A DNA stretch of 8,106 nucleotides from an uncultured Lachnospiraceae bacterium. Its GTDB lineage: Bacteria; Bacillota_A; Clostridia; Lachnospirales; Lachnospiraceae. Made by a program: the position numbers and the translations under genes. The stretch lies in the NCBI GenBank assembly GCA_902783205.1, contig CACZQE010000199.1, positions 1-8,106 of the forward strand. The letters are read 5' to 3'. The notes below the pieces were generated by a model, which ran no database searches, was not told the DNA's origin, and saw only the letters and a program-made list of their open reading frames with translations. Of the stretch, positions 1-6,818 are shown one piece after another; the stretch's first letter is position 1; each line of letters begins with the position of its first letter.

Positions 1-1071
1 ATAGCCATGGGCCGGATCCGGGACACTCTGGACCGGATCGGCGTCCTGCTGAAAGAGGGTCACGATGTGGTTCTGGCTGTCAGCGGAGACCCGCTGATGT
101 ACAGCCTTTACAAGACCATCACCAAAGACCCTGCCAGTCGGGACTGGGAGATGGAGATTCTCCCCGGGATAGGCTCTCTGCAGATGCTGGGAGCGGCTGT
201 GGGACAGACCATGGAAGATGCCGAGATCATCAGTGTCCACGGCAGGAGCCGCACGCCTGGATCTATTGCCCTGGCAGTGAAGGAGAATCCAAAGGTGTTC
301 TTCCTGTGCAGTAAGGAACAGGGACCGGGATGGCTGTCAAAGATCATGCTGGACTATGGCATGAAGGATGTGACGGTTTACTCCGGGTCGGACCTGTCCT
401 ATGAAAATCAGCAGATCATGCAGGGATCTCCTGAAGAAATGGCGGAAAAGGAGTTTCCGGCCCTCTGTGTTGCCATGATTTCCAATCCCCGGCCGGAGAA
501 GATCACCAGACCCTGCTTCCTGTCCGATGCGGACTTTGAGCGGGGAAAAACGCCCATGACCAAAGAGGAAATCCGGGCGCTGATCCTTCAGAAGATGAAG
601 GTGGCGGCAGACGACGTCATCTGGGATCTGGGGGCAGGAACAGGATCCGTTTCCATTGAGTGCGCCAGACAGGCTCCCTTCGGCCAGGTCCACAGTGTGG
701 AACAGGCGGAGGAAGCTGTGAACCTGATCAGAAAGAACAGAGAAAAGTTCGGCACGGACCATCTCCATGTTTATCACGGCAGAGCCGGTGAGATTATCCC
801 CACTCTGCCCAATCCCGATAAGGTCTTTATCGGAGGCAGCGGCAAAGAACTGGCTGCCATCATGGAACATATCGCATCCCGGGAAGGAAAATGCCGGGTA
901 GTGATCACTGCCGTAACACTGGAGACCATAGCGGAGGCAAACAGCGTGCTTGCCGAATATACCCCCGATTACGATGTGATACAGGCAACAGTGGGAAGAG
1001 GCAGAAAAATAGGAAGTTATCATATTGTTGACACGAATAATCCGGTCATGATATTCACAGCGGAGGTGTAG
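1..1071 (+). CDS. cbiET: Bifunctional cobalt-precorrin C5/C15-methyltransferase and decarboxylase CbiE-CbiT, 5' partial
   Basis: The frame is open from base 1 (ATA GCC ATG), so the gene begins upstream. The ATG at 7 is probably internal, because the N-terminal GxGPG methyltransferase segment of CbiE (about 45-50 residues) is missing. The CbiE part covers roughly 1-490: SGDPLMYS at 82-105, the PGIGSLQ loop, then the SVHGR motif. The CbiT part follows from about 511 (DFERGK, PMTKEE), with the SAM-binding DLGAGTG at 625-645 and the FIGGSG motif near 826-843. Known for these families: CbiT methylates C15 and decarboxylates the C12 acetate of cobalt-precorrin-6B, and CbiE methylates C5 of the product; the fusion corresponds to aerobic CobL. 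The enzyme is cytoplasmic. The stop is one base before the next ATG, and the last codons contain GGAGGTG, the ribosome binding site of that gene, so the two are likely translationally coupled. Confidence 0.95.
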   Translation: MAMGRIRDTLDRIGVLLKEGHDVVLAVSGDPLMYSLYKTITKDPASRDWEMEILPGIGSLQMLGAAVGQTMEDAEIISVHGRSRTPGSIALAVKENPKVFFLCSKEQGPGWLSKIMLDYGMKDVTVYSGSDLSYENQQIMQGSPEEMAEKEFPALCVAMISNPRPEKITRPCFLSDADFERGKTPMTKEEIRALILQKMKVAADDVIWDLGAGTGSVSIECARQAPFGQVHSVEQAEEAVNLIRKNREKFGTDHLHVYHGRAGEIIPTLPNPDKVFIGGSGKELAAIMEHIASREGKCRVVITAVTLETIAEANSVLAEYTPDYDVIQATVGRGRKIGSYHIVDTNNPVMIFTAEV

Positions 1072-1072
1072 T

Positions 1073-2554
1073 ATGAGCAGGAAAGCATTGGTGGTGATCA
1101 GTTTCGGATCCAGTTATCCTCAGGCGGTCCGGGCGATTGACAATGTGGAAGATGCATTGAAAAAAGCCTTTCCGGACCATGATTTTTACCGGTCCTTTAC
1201 GTCGGGTATGATCATCAGGAAGATAGAAAGGGAGCAGGGTGTCCGCATCCTGAATCCGGCACAGCTGATGGAAAAACTGGTGCAGGACGGCTGTGAGGAA
1301 GTCCTCTGCCAGCCTACCCATATCATGAGTGGGATCGAATACGAGAAAATGGTCGGGATGATCGAGTCCTTCAGGGACCGGATCCCGGATATCCGGATCG
1401 GGGCACCGCTGCTGACTGACCCTGAAGATTATGAAAAAACAGCCCGCATCCTGCTGGAACAGGTTCCCGAAAAGCTCTCGGAAGACGAAGCGTTTGTCCT
1501 TATGGGCCACGGGTCTGCTCACAGCGCGGACGCAGCATATAAACGGATGCAGGAAGAGTACCTGCGTCAGGGATTTGAAAATGTATTTGTAGCCACAGTG
1601 GACGGATCCGTCCGGATCGGCAGCATTGTCGGAAAACTGAAGGAAAGAAAGATCACAAAGGCATATATGATGCCCATGATGATCGTGGCAGGAGACCATG
1701 CCAGAAATGATATGTCCGGGCCGGAGGAGGATTCATGGAAATCCATCCTTGAGAAAGAAGGGATCGGTACGGAAGCAATCATGCGGGGCATGGGTGAGAT
1801 TGACGAGATTGCCGATATGTATGTGGCACATTTAAAAAACACTATAAAGGAGAAAAAGATGAGAGGAAAATTATATGGAATCGGCGTTGGCCCCGGAGAT
1901 CCGGAACTGATCACTGTAAAAGCACAGAGACTGATCAGGGAGTGTGACGTGGTGGCAGTCCCCGTGAAAAAAGAGGATGAAGACAGTGTGGCACTGAACA
2001 TTGCCAGAGGAACCACTGACATTCCGGACGAAAAGGTCATGAAAGTCCTCTTCAGGATGGATCCTGACAAGGCAGTCAGGGAGGCATGCCGGAAAGAAGC
2101 CATGGAAAAGGTAAAGAAGACTCTGGACGAGGGTAAAAGCATTGCCATGCTGGCCCTCGGTGACATCGGAATCTACAGCACCTATTCTTATGTACACAGG
2201 ATGCTGGTGGAGGCAGGCTATGAGACGGAGATGGTCTCCGGCATTCCGGCTTTCTGCGCAGGCGCCAGCAAGGCAGGTATCTCCATCGTGGAAGGAAACG
2301 ACGGTTTTGCCGTAATTCCCTCTCTGGCAGGAATAGAAGAAGTGGAGCAGGCGCTGGATCTTTTCCAGGACCTTGTGATCATGAAGGTTGGAAACGATGT
2401 GAAAGAGGTATGGAAAGTGCTCTGTGACAGAGGGCTCCAGGACACTTCCGTGATCATCAGCAATGTGGGACTGGAAGGCGAATATGTAGGACCGGTGGAT
2501 CCTGACCGTGAATATGGCTATTTCACTACCATGGTAATCAAACACACCCTGTAA
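1073..2554 (+). CDS. cbiKL: Fused sirohydrochlorin cobaltochelatase CbiK and cobalt-factor II C20-methyltransferase CbiL
   Basis: 493 residues holding two complete enzymes. Residues 1 to about 260 are CbiK, the ATP-independent class II chelatase that inserts Co2+ into sirohydrochlorin. His146 (LMGHGSAHS) and His209 (VAGDHARNDM) sit where the two metal-site histidines of Salmonella CbiK (145 and 207) are expected, and Glu89 is also present. There is no signal peptide, unlike periplasmic CbiK forms. Residues 263-493 are CbiL, which moves a methyl group from SAM to C20: GIGVGPGDPELIT at 269-281, ALGDIGIYST at 361-370, then VSGIPAFCAGAS. At 231 residues this half is the usual length of free CbiL. 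The two enzymes act one after the other. The linker is only a few lysine-rich residues (KEKK), and the Met at 263 (bases 1859-1861) has its own ribosome binding site, so free CbiL may also be made. The ATG at 1073 is 6 nt after GGAGG. Confidence 0.95.
   Translation: MSRKALVVISFGSSYPQAVRAIDNVEDALKKAFPDHDFYRSFTSGMIIRKIEREQGVRILNPAQLMEKLVQDGCEEVLCQPTHIMSGIEYEKMVGMIESFRDRIPDIRIGAPLLTDPEDYEKTARILLEQVPEKLSEDEAFVLMGHGSAHSADAAYKRMQEEYLRQGFENVFVATVDGSVRIGSIVGKLKERKITKAYMMPMMIVAGDHARNDMSGPEEDSWKSILEKEGIGTEAIMRGMGEIDEIADMYVAHLKNTIKEKKMRGKLYGIGVGPGDPELITVKAQRLIRECDVVAVPVKKEDEDSVALNIARGTTDIPDEKVMKVLFRMDPDKAVREACRKEAMEKVKKTLDEGKSIAMLALGDIGIYSTYSYVHRMLVEAGYETEMVSGIPAFCAGASKAGISIVEGNDGFAVIPSLAGIEEVEQALDLFQDLVIMKVGNDVKEVWKVLCDRGLQDTSVIISNVGLEGEYVGPVDPDREYGYFTTMVIKHTL
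1846..1852 (+). promoter_or_regulatory. Internal ribosome binding site for CbiL within the fused gene
   Basis: AAAGGAG lies 6 nt before an in-frame ATG at 1859, exactly at the start of the CbiL domain (MRGKLYGIGVGPG). Match and spacing are as good as those of the true gene starts in this operon. It is probably the relic of a once separate cbiL gene. It may still start translation and give a 231-residue CbiL beside the 493-residue fusion; that activity is inferred, not shown. Confidence 0.6.
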
Positions 2555-2577
2555 ACCTTATAAGGCAGGAAGATAGA

Positions 2578-3285
2578 ATGAAGTATGATGTGCTTGTAAT
2601 CGCAGGGACAACTGAATCCAGACAGGTAATCGAGGATCTCCTGAAAGAGAAGAAGCAGATTCTTGCCAGTGTGGCTACGGAACTGGGAGCAGAAATGCTC
2701 TCGGATTATCCGGTGGACATCCATGTGGGAAGACTGGACAGGGCAGGATTTGCCATGCTCTTTTCCGAGCATGAGATTTCAGAGATTATCGATGCTTCCC
2801 ACCCCTTTGCAAAGATTGTCACGCAGACGGTCAGGGAAGCTGCCGGTGAGGCCGGCATACCTTATAAACGCTATGAGAGAAAAATGCTTACATATGACTA
2901 CGACCGGATCATCTCCGTGGCGGACGCCCCGGCGGCGGTGGAAAAGCTTAACGGGATGGAGGGAAATATCCTCCTGACCACGGGAGTCAACACGGCTGCT
3001 CTTTACGCGCAGGGCGTCCGGGACGCTGGCGACCGGGTCTACATCCGGGTGCTGGACAATGAGGCTTCCAGGGAAGGCTGCAGAAAAGCGGGTTATCCCG
3101 ATGACCATGTGATTGCCGAGATGCCTCCCTTCAGCGTGGAGGATAATATCAGACAGATCCGCCGGACAGGAGCAAAGGTCCTGGTGTCAAAGGACAGCGG
3201 TAAGGCGGGCGGCGTGGACGTAAAGGTGGAAGCATGCAGGCAGACGGGAATCGATATGATTCTGATCAGCCGTCCTGAAAGCTGA
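2578..3285 (+). CDS. cbiJ: Cobalt-precorrin-6A reductase CbiJ (CobK family)
   Basis: 235 residues, close to the family norm of about 250. It reduces the macrocycle of cobalt-precorrin-6A to 6B using a reduced nicotinamide cofactor, just before the CbiT/CbiE steps encoded upstream. Visible family marks are GTTESR at residues 10-15 in the N-terminal nucleotide-binding fold, DASHPFA at 72-78, YKRYER, the ILLTTGVNT strand, RVL in the middle, PPFSVEDN, and LVSKDSGKAGG at 202-212 followed by a C-terminal ISRP. The family often has GPFS where this protein has PPFS. The protein is soluble, with no signal or membrane segment. The ATG at 2578 follows AGGAAG (2567-2572) by 5 nt. The gap from cbiKL is 23 nt, without a hairpin, so both are read from the same transcript. 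Confidence 0.93.
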   Translation: MKYDVLVIAGTTESRQVIEDLLKEKKQILASVATELGAEMLSDYPVDIHVGRLDRAGFAMLFSEHEISEIIDASHPFAKIVTQTVREAAGEAGIPYKRYERKMLTYDYDRIISVADAPAAVEKLNGMEGNILLTTGVNTAALYAQGVRDAGDRVYIRVLDNEASREGCRKAGYPDDHVIAEMPPFSVEDNIRQIRRTGAKVLVSKDSGKAGGVDVKVEACRQTGIDMILISRPES

Positions 3286-3295
3286 GTTACATCAT

Positions 3296-3300
3296 GGAGA
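3296..3300 (+). promoter_or_regulatory. Ribosome binding site fixing the cbiA start at 3306
   Basis: GGAGA ends 5 nt before the ATG at 3306. The in-frame ATG at 3294 has only cgtcctgaaagctgagttac-type sequence before it, without a purine-rich match, and it overlaps the binding site itself. This favours the shorter product of 458 residues. Confidence 0.6.
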
Positions 3301-3305
3301 TAAAA

Positions 3306-4682
3306 ATGACAGATCATCAGACAGGAGGGATCCCCAGGATCCTTCTGGCCGGTTCCAACAGCGGATGCGGAAAGACAAGCATAACCTGCGGCATCCTGAA
3401 AGCGTTTACGGACCGGGGACTACAAATACAATCTTATAAATGCGGACCGGACTATATCGATCCCATGCTGCACACCCATATTACGGGCCAGGCCTGCAGG
3501 AATCTGGACCCCTTCTTCTGTGACGGGGACATGCTGAAAAGTCTGGTGGCAAAAGACAGCGCGGAAGCGGACCTTACCGTGATGGAGGGTGTCATGGGCT
3601 ACTATGACGGTATCGGTGTAAGCAGTGATAAAAGCACCCACACGGTATCGGTGGAGACAGGAACGCCCACCATTCTGATCCTGAATGTCAAAGGCATGTC
3701 TCACACCATGATCCCTCTGATCAGGGGACTGATCGGTTATCAGGAAAATCCGGTTGCCGGCGTGATTCTCAACCGCTGTTCTCCGGGACTCTACCGGCTT
3801 ATGAAGCCGGAGCTGGAGAAGAGCCTGGGCATCGCTGTAGCAGGCTATTTCCCCCATACAGAGGGCATCCATATCGGCAGCCGCCATCTGGGTCTTATGA
3901 CAGCCGCAGAGATCAGCAACCTGGATGAAGTCATCAGTCTGCTGGGTAAGGTGGCCGAGGAATGTATCGACCTGGATCTTCTGGCGGAGATTGCCCGCGG
4001 GGCAGCGCCGCTGCCTGCAGTCAGCCGGCCGGTTCTGCCGGCTGAGAAAAAAGCCGTGATTGCGGTGGCCATGGATAAGGCTTTCTGCTTTTATTATCAG
4101 GAAAACCTTGAAATCCTGGAGCAGTCGGGTGCGGAACTTAAATATTTCAGCCCGGTAAATGACAAAGAACTTCCGGAAGGAACCGATGGTATTTATCTGG
4201 GCGGCGGATATCCGGAAACCTATCGCAGGCAGCTGTCGGAGAACGCCTCCATGAAAAAGGCCATCCGGCAGGCCGTGGAGGAAGGAGCCCCGGTGATTGC
4301 GGAATGCGGAGGCTTCATGTATCTTTGCGACAGCCTGATCGAGACAGACGGAAGCTCCATGCCCATGCTGGGCCTGCTGGATACGGATGTGACCATGACC
4401 AGGCGCCTGTCCATGGAGTTCGGCTATGTGACCATGACGGCTGAATATGACACGGCATTTTTTGATAAAGGTACGGTCATCCGGGCCCATGAGTTCCATT
4501 ATTCCAAAGCGGGAAAACGGGGCGACGCTTTCCGGATCGAGAAGTATTCCGGAAAACACTGGAAGGGTATCTACGCCGTTGATCATATTCTGGCGGGATA
4601 TCCCCATCTTTATTTTGCCAATTGTAAAAGCCTGGCTGAACGTTTCGTCAGTCTGGCAGGAAGGAAAAGGAGCGGGACATGA
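3306..4682 (+). CDS. cbiA: Cobyrinate a,c-diamide synthase CbiA
   Basis: 458 residues from the preferred start (462 from the ATG at 3294), matching Salmonella CbiA (about 459). It uses ATP and glutamine to amidate the c and a carboxylates of cobyrinate. The N-terminal synthetase domain has a P-loop-like GSNSGCGKTS at residues 16-25, KCGPDYIDP after it, and MEGVMGYYDG. The C-terminal class I glutamine amidotransferase-like domain begins near residue 249: YLGGGYPE from 297, the nucleophile Cys334 in AECGGFMYL, then RAHEFHYS and His434 in GYPHLYF, a candidate for the catalytic histidine. All key residues expected for the family are present, so the enzyme looks intact. Its stop codon overlaps the cbiB start in ATGA (4679-4682), a classic sign of translational coupling. 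The reaction comes after CbiC, whose gene is not in the window. Confidence 0.96.
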   Translation: MTDHQTGGIPRILLAGSNSGCGKTSITCGILKAFTDRGLQIQSYKCGPDYIDPMLHTHITGQACRNLDPFFCDGDMLKSLVAKDSAEADLTVMEGVMGYYDGIGVSSDKSTHTVSVETGTPTILILNVKGMSHTMIPLIRGLIGYQENPVAGVILNRCSPGLYRLMKPELEKSLGIAVAGYFPHTEGIHIGSRHLGLMTAAEISNLDEVISLLGKVAEECIDLDLLAEIARGAAPLPAVSRPVLPAEKKAVIAVAMDKAFCFYYQENLEILEQSGAELKYFSPVNDKELPEGTDGIYLGGGYPETYRRQLSENASMKKAIRQAVEEGAPVIAECGGFMYLCDSLIETDGSSMPMLGLLDTDVTMTRRLSMEFGYVTMTAEYDTAFFDKGTVIRAHEFHYSKAGKRGDAFRIEKYSGKHWKGIYAVDHILAGYPHLYFANCKSLAERFVSLAGRKRSGT

Positions 4683-5695
4683 AGCTGGCAGTGATGATGA
4701 GCGCCGGCTTCCTCCTGGATCTGATTCTGGGAGATCCCCACAGGCTGATCCATCCGGTCCAGATGATCGGCTGGCTGATCGATTTCGGGAAAAAACTGGC
4801 CTGGAAGCTGATTTACGGCTGCTCCTATGATGAAGTCAGAGAAAAAGGTTCAGAGAGAAAAAAGAACAGAGAAATATTTGCCGGTTTCTGGCTGGCGGTT
4901 CTGGTGGTGGCGGCCACCTATGCCGTATCAGCGGGCCTTCTCTACCTGGCCGGGAGGATCCATCCCTGGGCCGGATATGCCCTGGAGACATGGATGATCT
5001 ACCGGATCATGGCAACAAAGAGCCTGCGCAGGGAGTCCATGAAAGTTTACGACAGATTAAAAGCGGGCGACCTTGCGGGAGCCAGGAAGGAGATTTCCTA
5101 TCTGGTCGGCAGGGACACACAGGAGCTGGATGAAAGCGAGATTGCCAGAGCTGACGTGGAGACGATCGCGGAGAATACGGCGGACGGTATTGTGGCGCCC
5201 CTGTTCTTCATCGCCATCGGAGGCGCTCCTCTGGGCTTTGCCTATAAGGCGGTCAACACCCTGGATTCCATGGTAGCCTACCGCAACGAGGAGCTGCTTT
5301 ATCTGGGAAGATTTTCCGCCAGGCTGGATGATATATGTAATTTTATCCCGGCGAGACTGGCAGCATGTATGATGATGCTTGCCGCCGGAATTTTAAGACT
5401 GGATTTCAGGGGCGCAGTGCGTATTTTCCTGCGGGACCGCTATAACCACCTGAGCCCCAACAGTGCCCAGACAGAAGCAGTGGCGGCAGGAGCCCTGGGA
5501 ATCCGGCTGGGAGGAACTCATACTTATTTCGGAAAACCGGTGGTCAAACCGGAGATCGGTGATGACCTGCGGCCGGTGGAATATGAAGATATAAGGAAGA
5601 CAAATCAGCTTTTGTATGTATCGGCCTTTCTGACACTGGTCGTCTGCTGCCTTGTCAGGATCGCGGTCTTCAGCCTGCTCCGGTACATTTTCTGA
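4679..5695 (+). CDS. cbiB: Adenosylcobinamide-phosphate synthase CbiB
   Basis: 338 residues, slightly longer than the usual 310-320 because of a charged insert around residues 48-65. This integral membrane enzyme joins aminopropanol phosphate to adenosylcobyric acid, so it uses the product of cobD next door. It begins with a hydrophobic segment and the family motif LLDLILGDPHRLIHPV (12-27). A clear membrane span lies near 67-91, further hydrophobic stretches near 172-190 and 225-243, and a C-terminal span near 313-335. Conserved motifs are ENTADG at 165-170, NTLDSMVAYR from 193, SARLDDICNFIPARL, SPNSAQTEA from 259, and AGALGIRLGG. AAGGAG at 4667-4672 lies 6 nt before the ATG, and the gene overlaps the cbiA stop by 4 nt. 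In enteric nomenclature this is cbiB; in the aerobic pathway the same family is called cobD, not to be confused with the next gene. Confidence 0.95.
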   Translation: MKLAVMMSAGFLLDLILGDPHRLIHPVQMIGWLIDFGKKLAWKLIYGCSYDEVREKGSERKKNREIFAGFWLAVLVVAATYAVSAGLLYLAGRIHPWAGYALETWMIYRIMATKSLRRESMKVYDRLKAGDLAGARKEISYLVGRDTQELDESEIARADVETIAENTADGIVAPLFFIAIGGAPLGFAYKAVNTLDSMVAYRNEELLYLGRFSARLDDICNFIPARLAACMMMLAAGILRLDFRGAVRIFLRDRYNHLSPNSAQTEAVAAGALGIRLGGTHTYFGKPVVKPEIGDDLRPVEYEDIRKTNQLLYVSAFLTLVVCCLVRIAVFSLLRYIF

Positions 5696-5723
5696 AAAAT
5701 AAAGATAGAATACGAACATTTAT

Positions 5724-6818
5724 ATGAATATGAACAGTAAACATGGTGGAAATATCTACCGAAAAGCAAAAGAACTGAATATACCGGAATCTCAGATTCT
5801 GGATTTTTCCGCAAATGTAAATCCTCTGGGACTGCCGGATTTTATCCGTCAGTCCCTGACGGCATCCATAGATGGTGTTATCAATTATCCAGACCCTGAC
5901 TGCATGGAGCTGACTGAGGCGCTGGCGGATTTTCACGGAACTCCCCCGTCCTTTGTCCTCTGCGGAAACGGAGGGGCGGACCTTCTCTTCCGCCTGGCCT
6001 ACGGACTCAGGCCGAAAAGGGTCCTGCTGGCTGTGCCGGCATTTGTAGAATATGAGGAAGCCATGCGGGCCGGCCGGGCTTCCATTGATTATTATCCCAT
6101 GGGGGAGGATCTTTGCATCCACGAAGATCTTGAGGACAGGATCGGGGAAGGCACAGACCTTCTGGTTTTATGCAATCCCAATAATCCGACGGGTCTTCTC
6201 ACGGAACGGGAACTGATCAGAAAGCTTTTAAGACGGGGAATGGAGACAGGAACCCGCGTCCTTGTGGACGAGTGTTTCCTGGACCTGTGTGATGACCCGG
6301 AAAGCTATTCCCTCATTCCCGAGCTTAAAGAGTTTCCCAATCTGCTGATTCTCAAATCCTTCACCAAGCTTTATGCGGTACCCGGTATCCGCCTTGGATA
6401 TCTGCTGGGCAGTGATACAGATCTGCTTGCAGCTGTAAGAGATGCGGGACAGGCATGGTCGGTCAGCTGGCCGGCTCAGTGCGCGGGAATTGCCGCCCTG
6501 AAGGAAAGGGACTATCGGGACCGGGTCGTAAGGCTGATTTCCCGGGAGAGAGATTACATGATCGGGGAACTGGAAAAAATGCCCCTTAAAGTCTACAGGG
6601 GAACTGCCAATTACCTCTTTTTCCGGGCACCCGGGATGACGGATCTGGACCGCCGCCTGGAGGCTTACGGAATCATGATCCGGAACTGCAGTAATTATGT
6701 GAATCTCGGCAGGGACTACTGGAGAGTGGCAGTGAGATATCATGAAGAAAACAGAAGACTCCTTAAAGCCATGCGGGAGATCTTTCAGATAAATGACAAA
6801 GATGAGGAGGGTGTTTGA
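5724..6818 (+). CDS. cobD: L-threonine-O-3-phosphate decarboxylase CobD (PLP-dependent)
   Basis: 364 residues, like Salmonella CobD. It is a class I/II aminotransferase-fold enzyme that decarboxylates threonine phosphate to (R)-1-amino-2-propanol phosphate, the linker of the nucleotide loop used by CbiB. Motifs in order: HGGNIYRKA near the N-terminus, [50 protein letters not shown], the Schiff-base Lys215 in [12 protein letters not shown] (codon 6366-6368), IRLGYL, and IRNCSNY near the C-terminus. HGGN, the threonine-phosphate decarboxylase style of [11 protein letters not shown] and the operon context separate it from its close relative histidinol-phosphate aminotransferase HisC. It has no C-terminal metal-binding extension. 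Starts at 5724 and 5730 are both possible; a TAG at 5706 rules out anything further upstream. The ribosome binding site is weak, unlike its neighbours. Its stop overlaps the next start by one base. Confidence 0.93.
   Translation: MNMNSKHGGNIYRKAKELNIPESQILDFSANVNPLGLPDFIRQSLTASIDGVINYPDPDCMELTEALADFHGTPPSFVLCGNGGADLLFRLAYGLRPKRVLLAVPAFVEYEEAMRAGRASIDYYPMGEDLCIHEDLEDRIGEGTDLLVLCNPNNPTGLLTERELIRKLLRRGMETGTRVLVDECFLDLCDDPESYSLIPELKEFPNLLILKSFTKLYAVPGIRLGYLLGSDTDLLAAVRDAGQAWSVSWPAQCAGIAALKERDYRDRVVRLISRERDYMIGELEKMPLKVYRGTANYLFFRAPGMTDLDRRLEAYGIMIRNCSNYVNLGRDYWRVAVRYHEENRRLLKAMREIFQINDKDEEGV
6805..6810 (+). promoter_or_regulatory. Ribosome binding site of cbiP
   Basis: AGGAGG lies 7 nt before the ATG at 6818, inside the last codons of cobD, where TGATG joins stop and start. 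It fixes the start of the right-hand, incomplete gene and suggests coupled translation. Confidence 0.75.

Noticed and set aside
1378..1399. A 12-bp perfect palindrome (1385-1396) flanked by two CCGGATC copies.
   Set aside because: It lies inside the CbiK coding region and follows from the repeated Arg-Ile-Pro-Asp-Ile-Arg-Ile codons; there is nothing to suggest a binding site.
1834..1840. A AAA AAC, a canonical -1 ribosomal slippery heptamer in the correct phase at the cbiK-cbiL junction.
   Set aside because: A -1 shift would leave both CbiK and CbiL frames and end at TGA 1945-1947 after a meaningless tail, and no downstream pseudoknot is apparent. It is probably a by-product of lysine/asparagine codons.
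1055..2545. Several antisense open frames of about 200-225 codons opposite cbiKL.
   Set aside because: They overlap one another and the sense gene, show no family motifs, and are explained by the few stop codons in the reverse complement of GC-ending codons.
3420..4607. A 395-codon antisense open frame opposite cbiA.
   Set aside because: It lies entirely across a gene with clear CbiA motifs, its protein shows no recognisable domain and is rich in His, Arg and Gln as expected from reading codon-biased DNA backwards, and it has no evident ribosome binding site or promoter.
4447..4830. A 127-codon + strand frame across the cbiA-cbiB junction.
   Set aside because: It is a shifted reading of two well-supported genes and shows no domain of its own.
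5683..5711. A possible promoter before cobD, with TAGAAT (5706-5711) as -10.
   Set aside because: There is no acceptable -35 hexamer at 17 nt spacing, and AT-rich gaps produce such -10 matches by chance.
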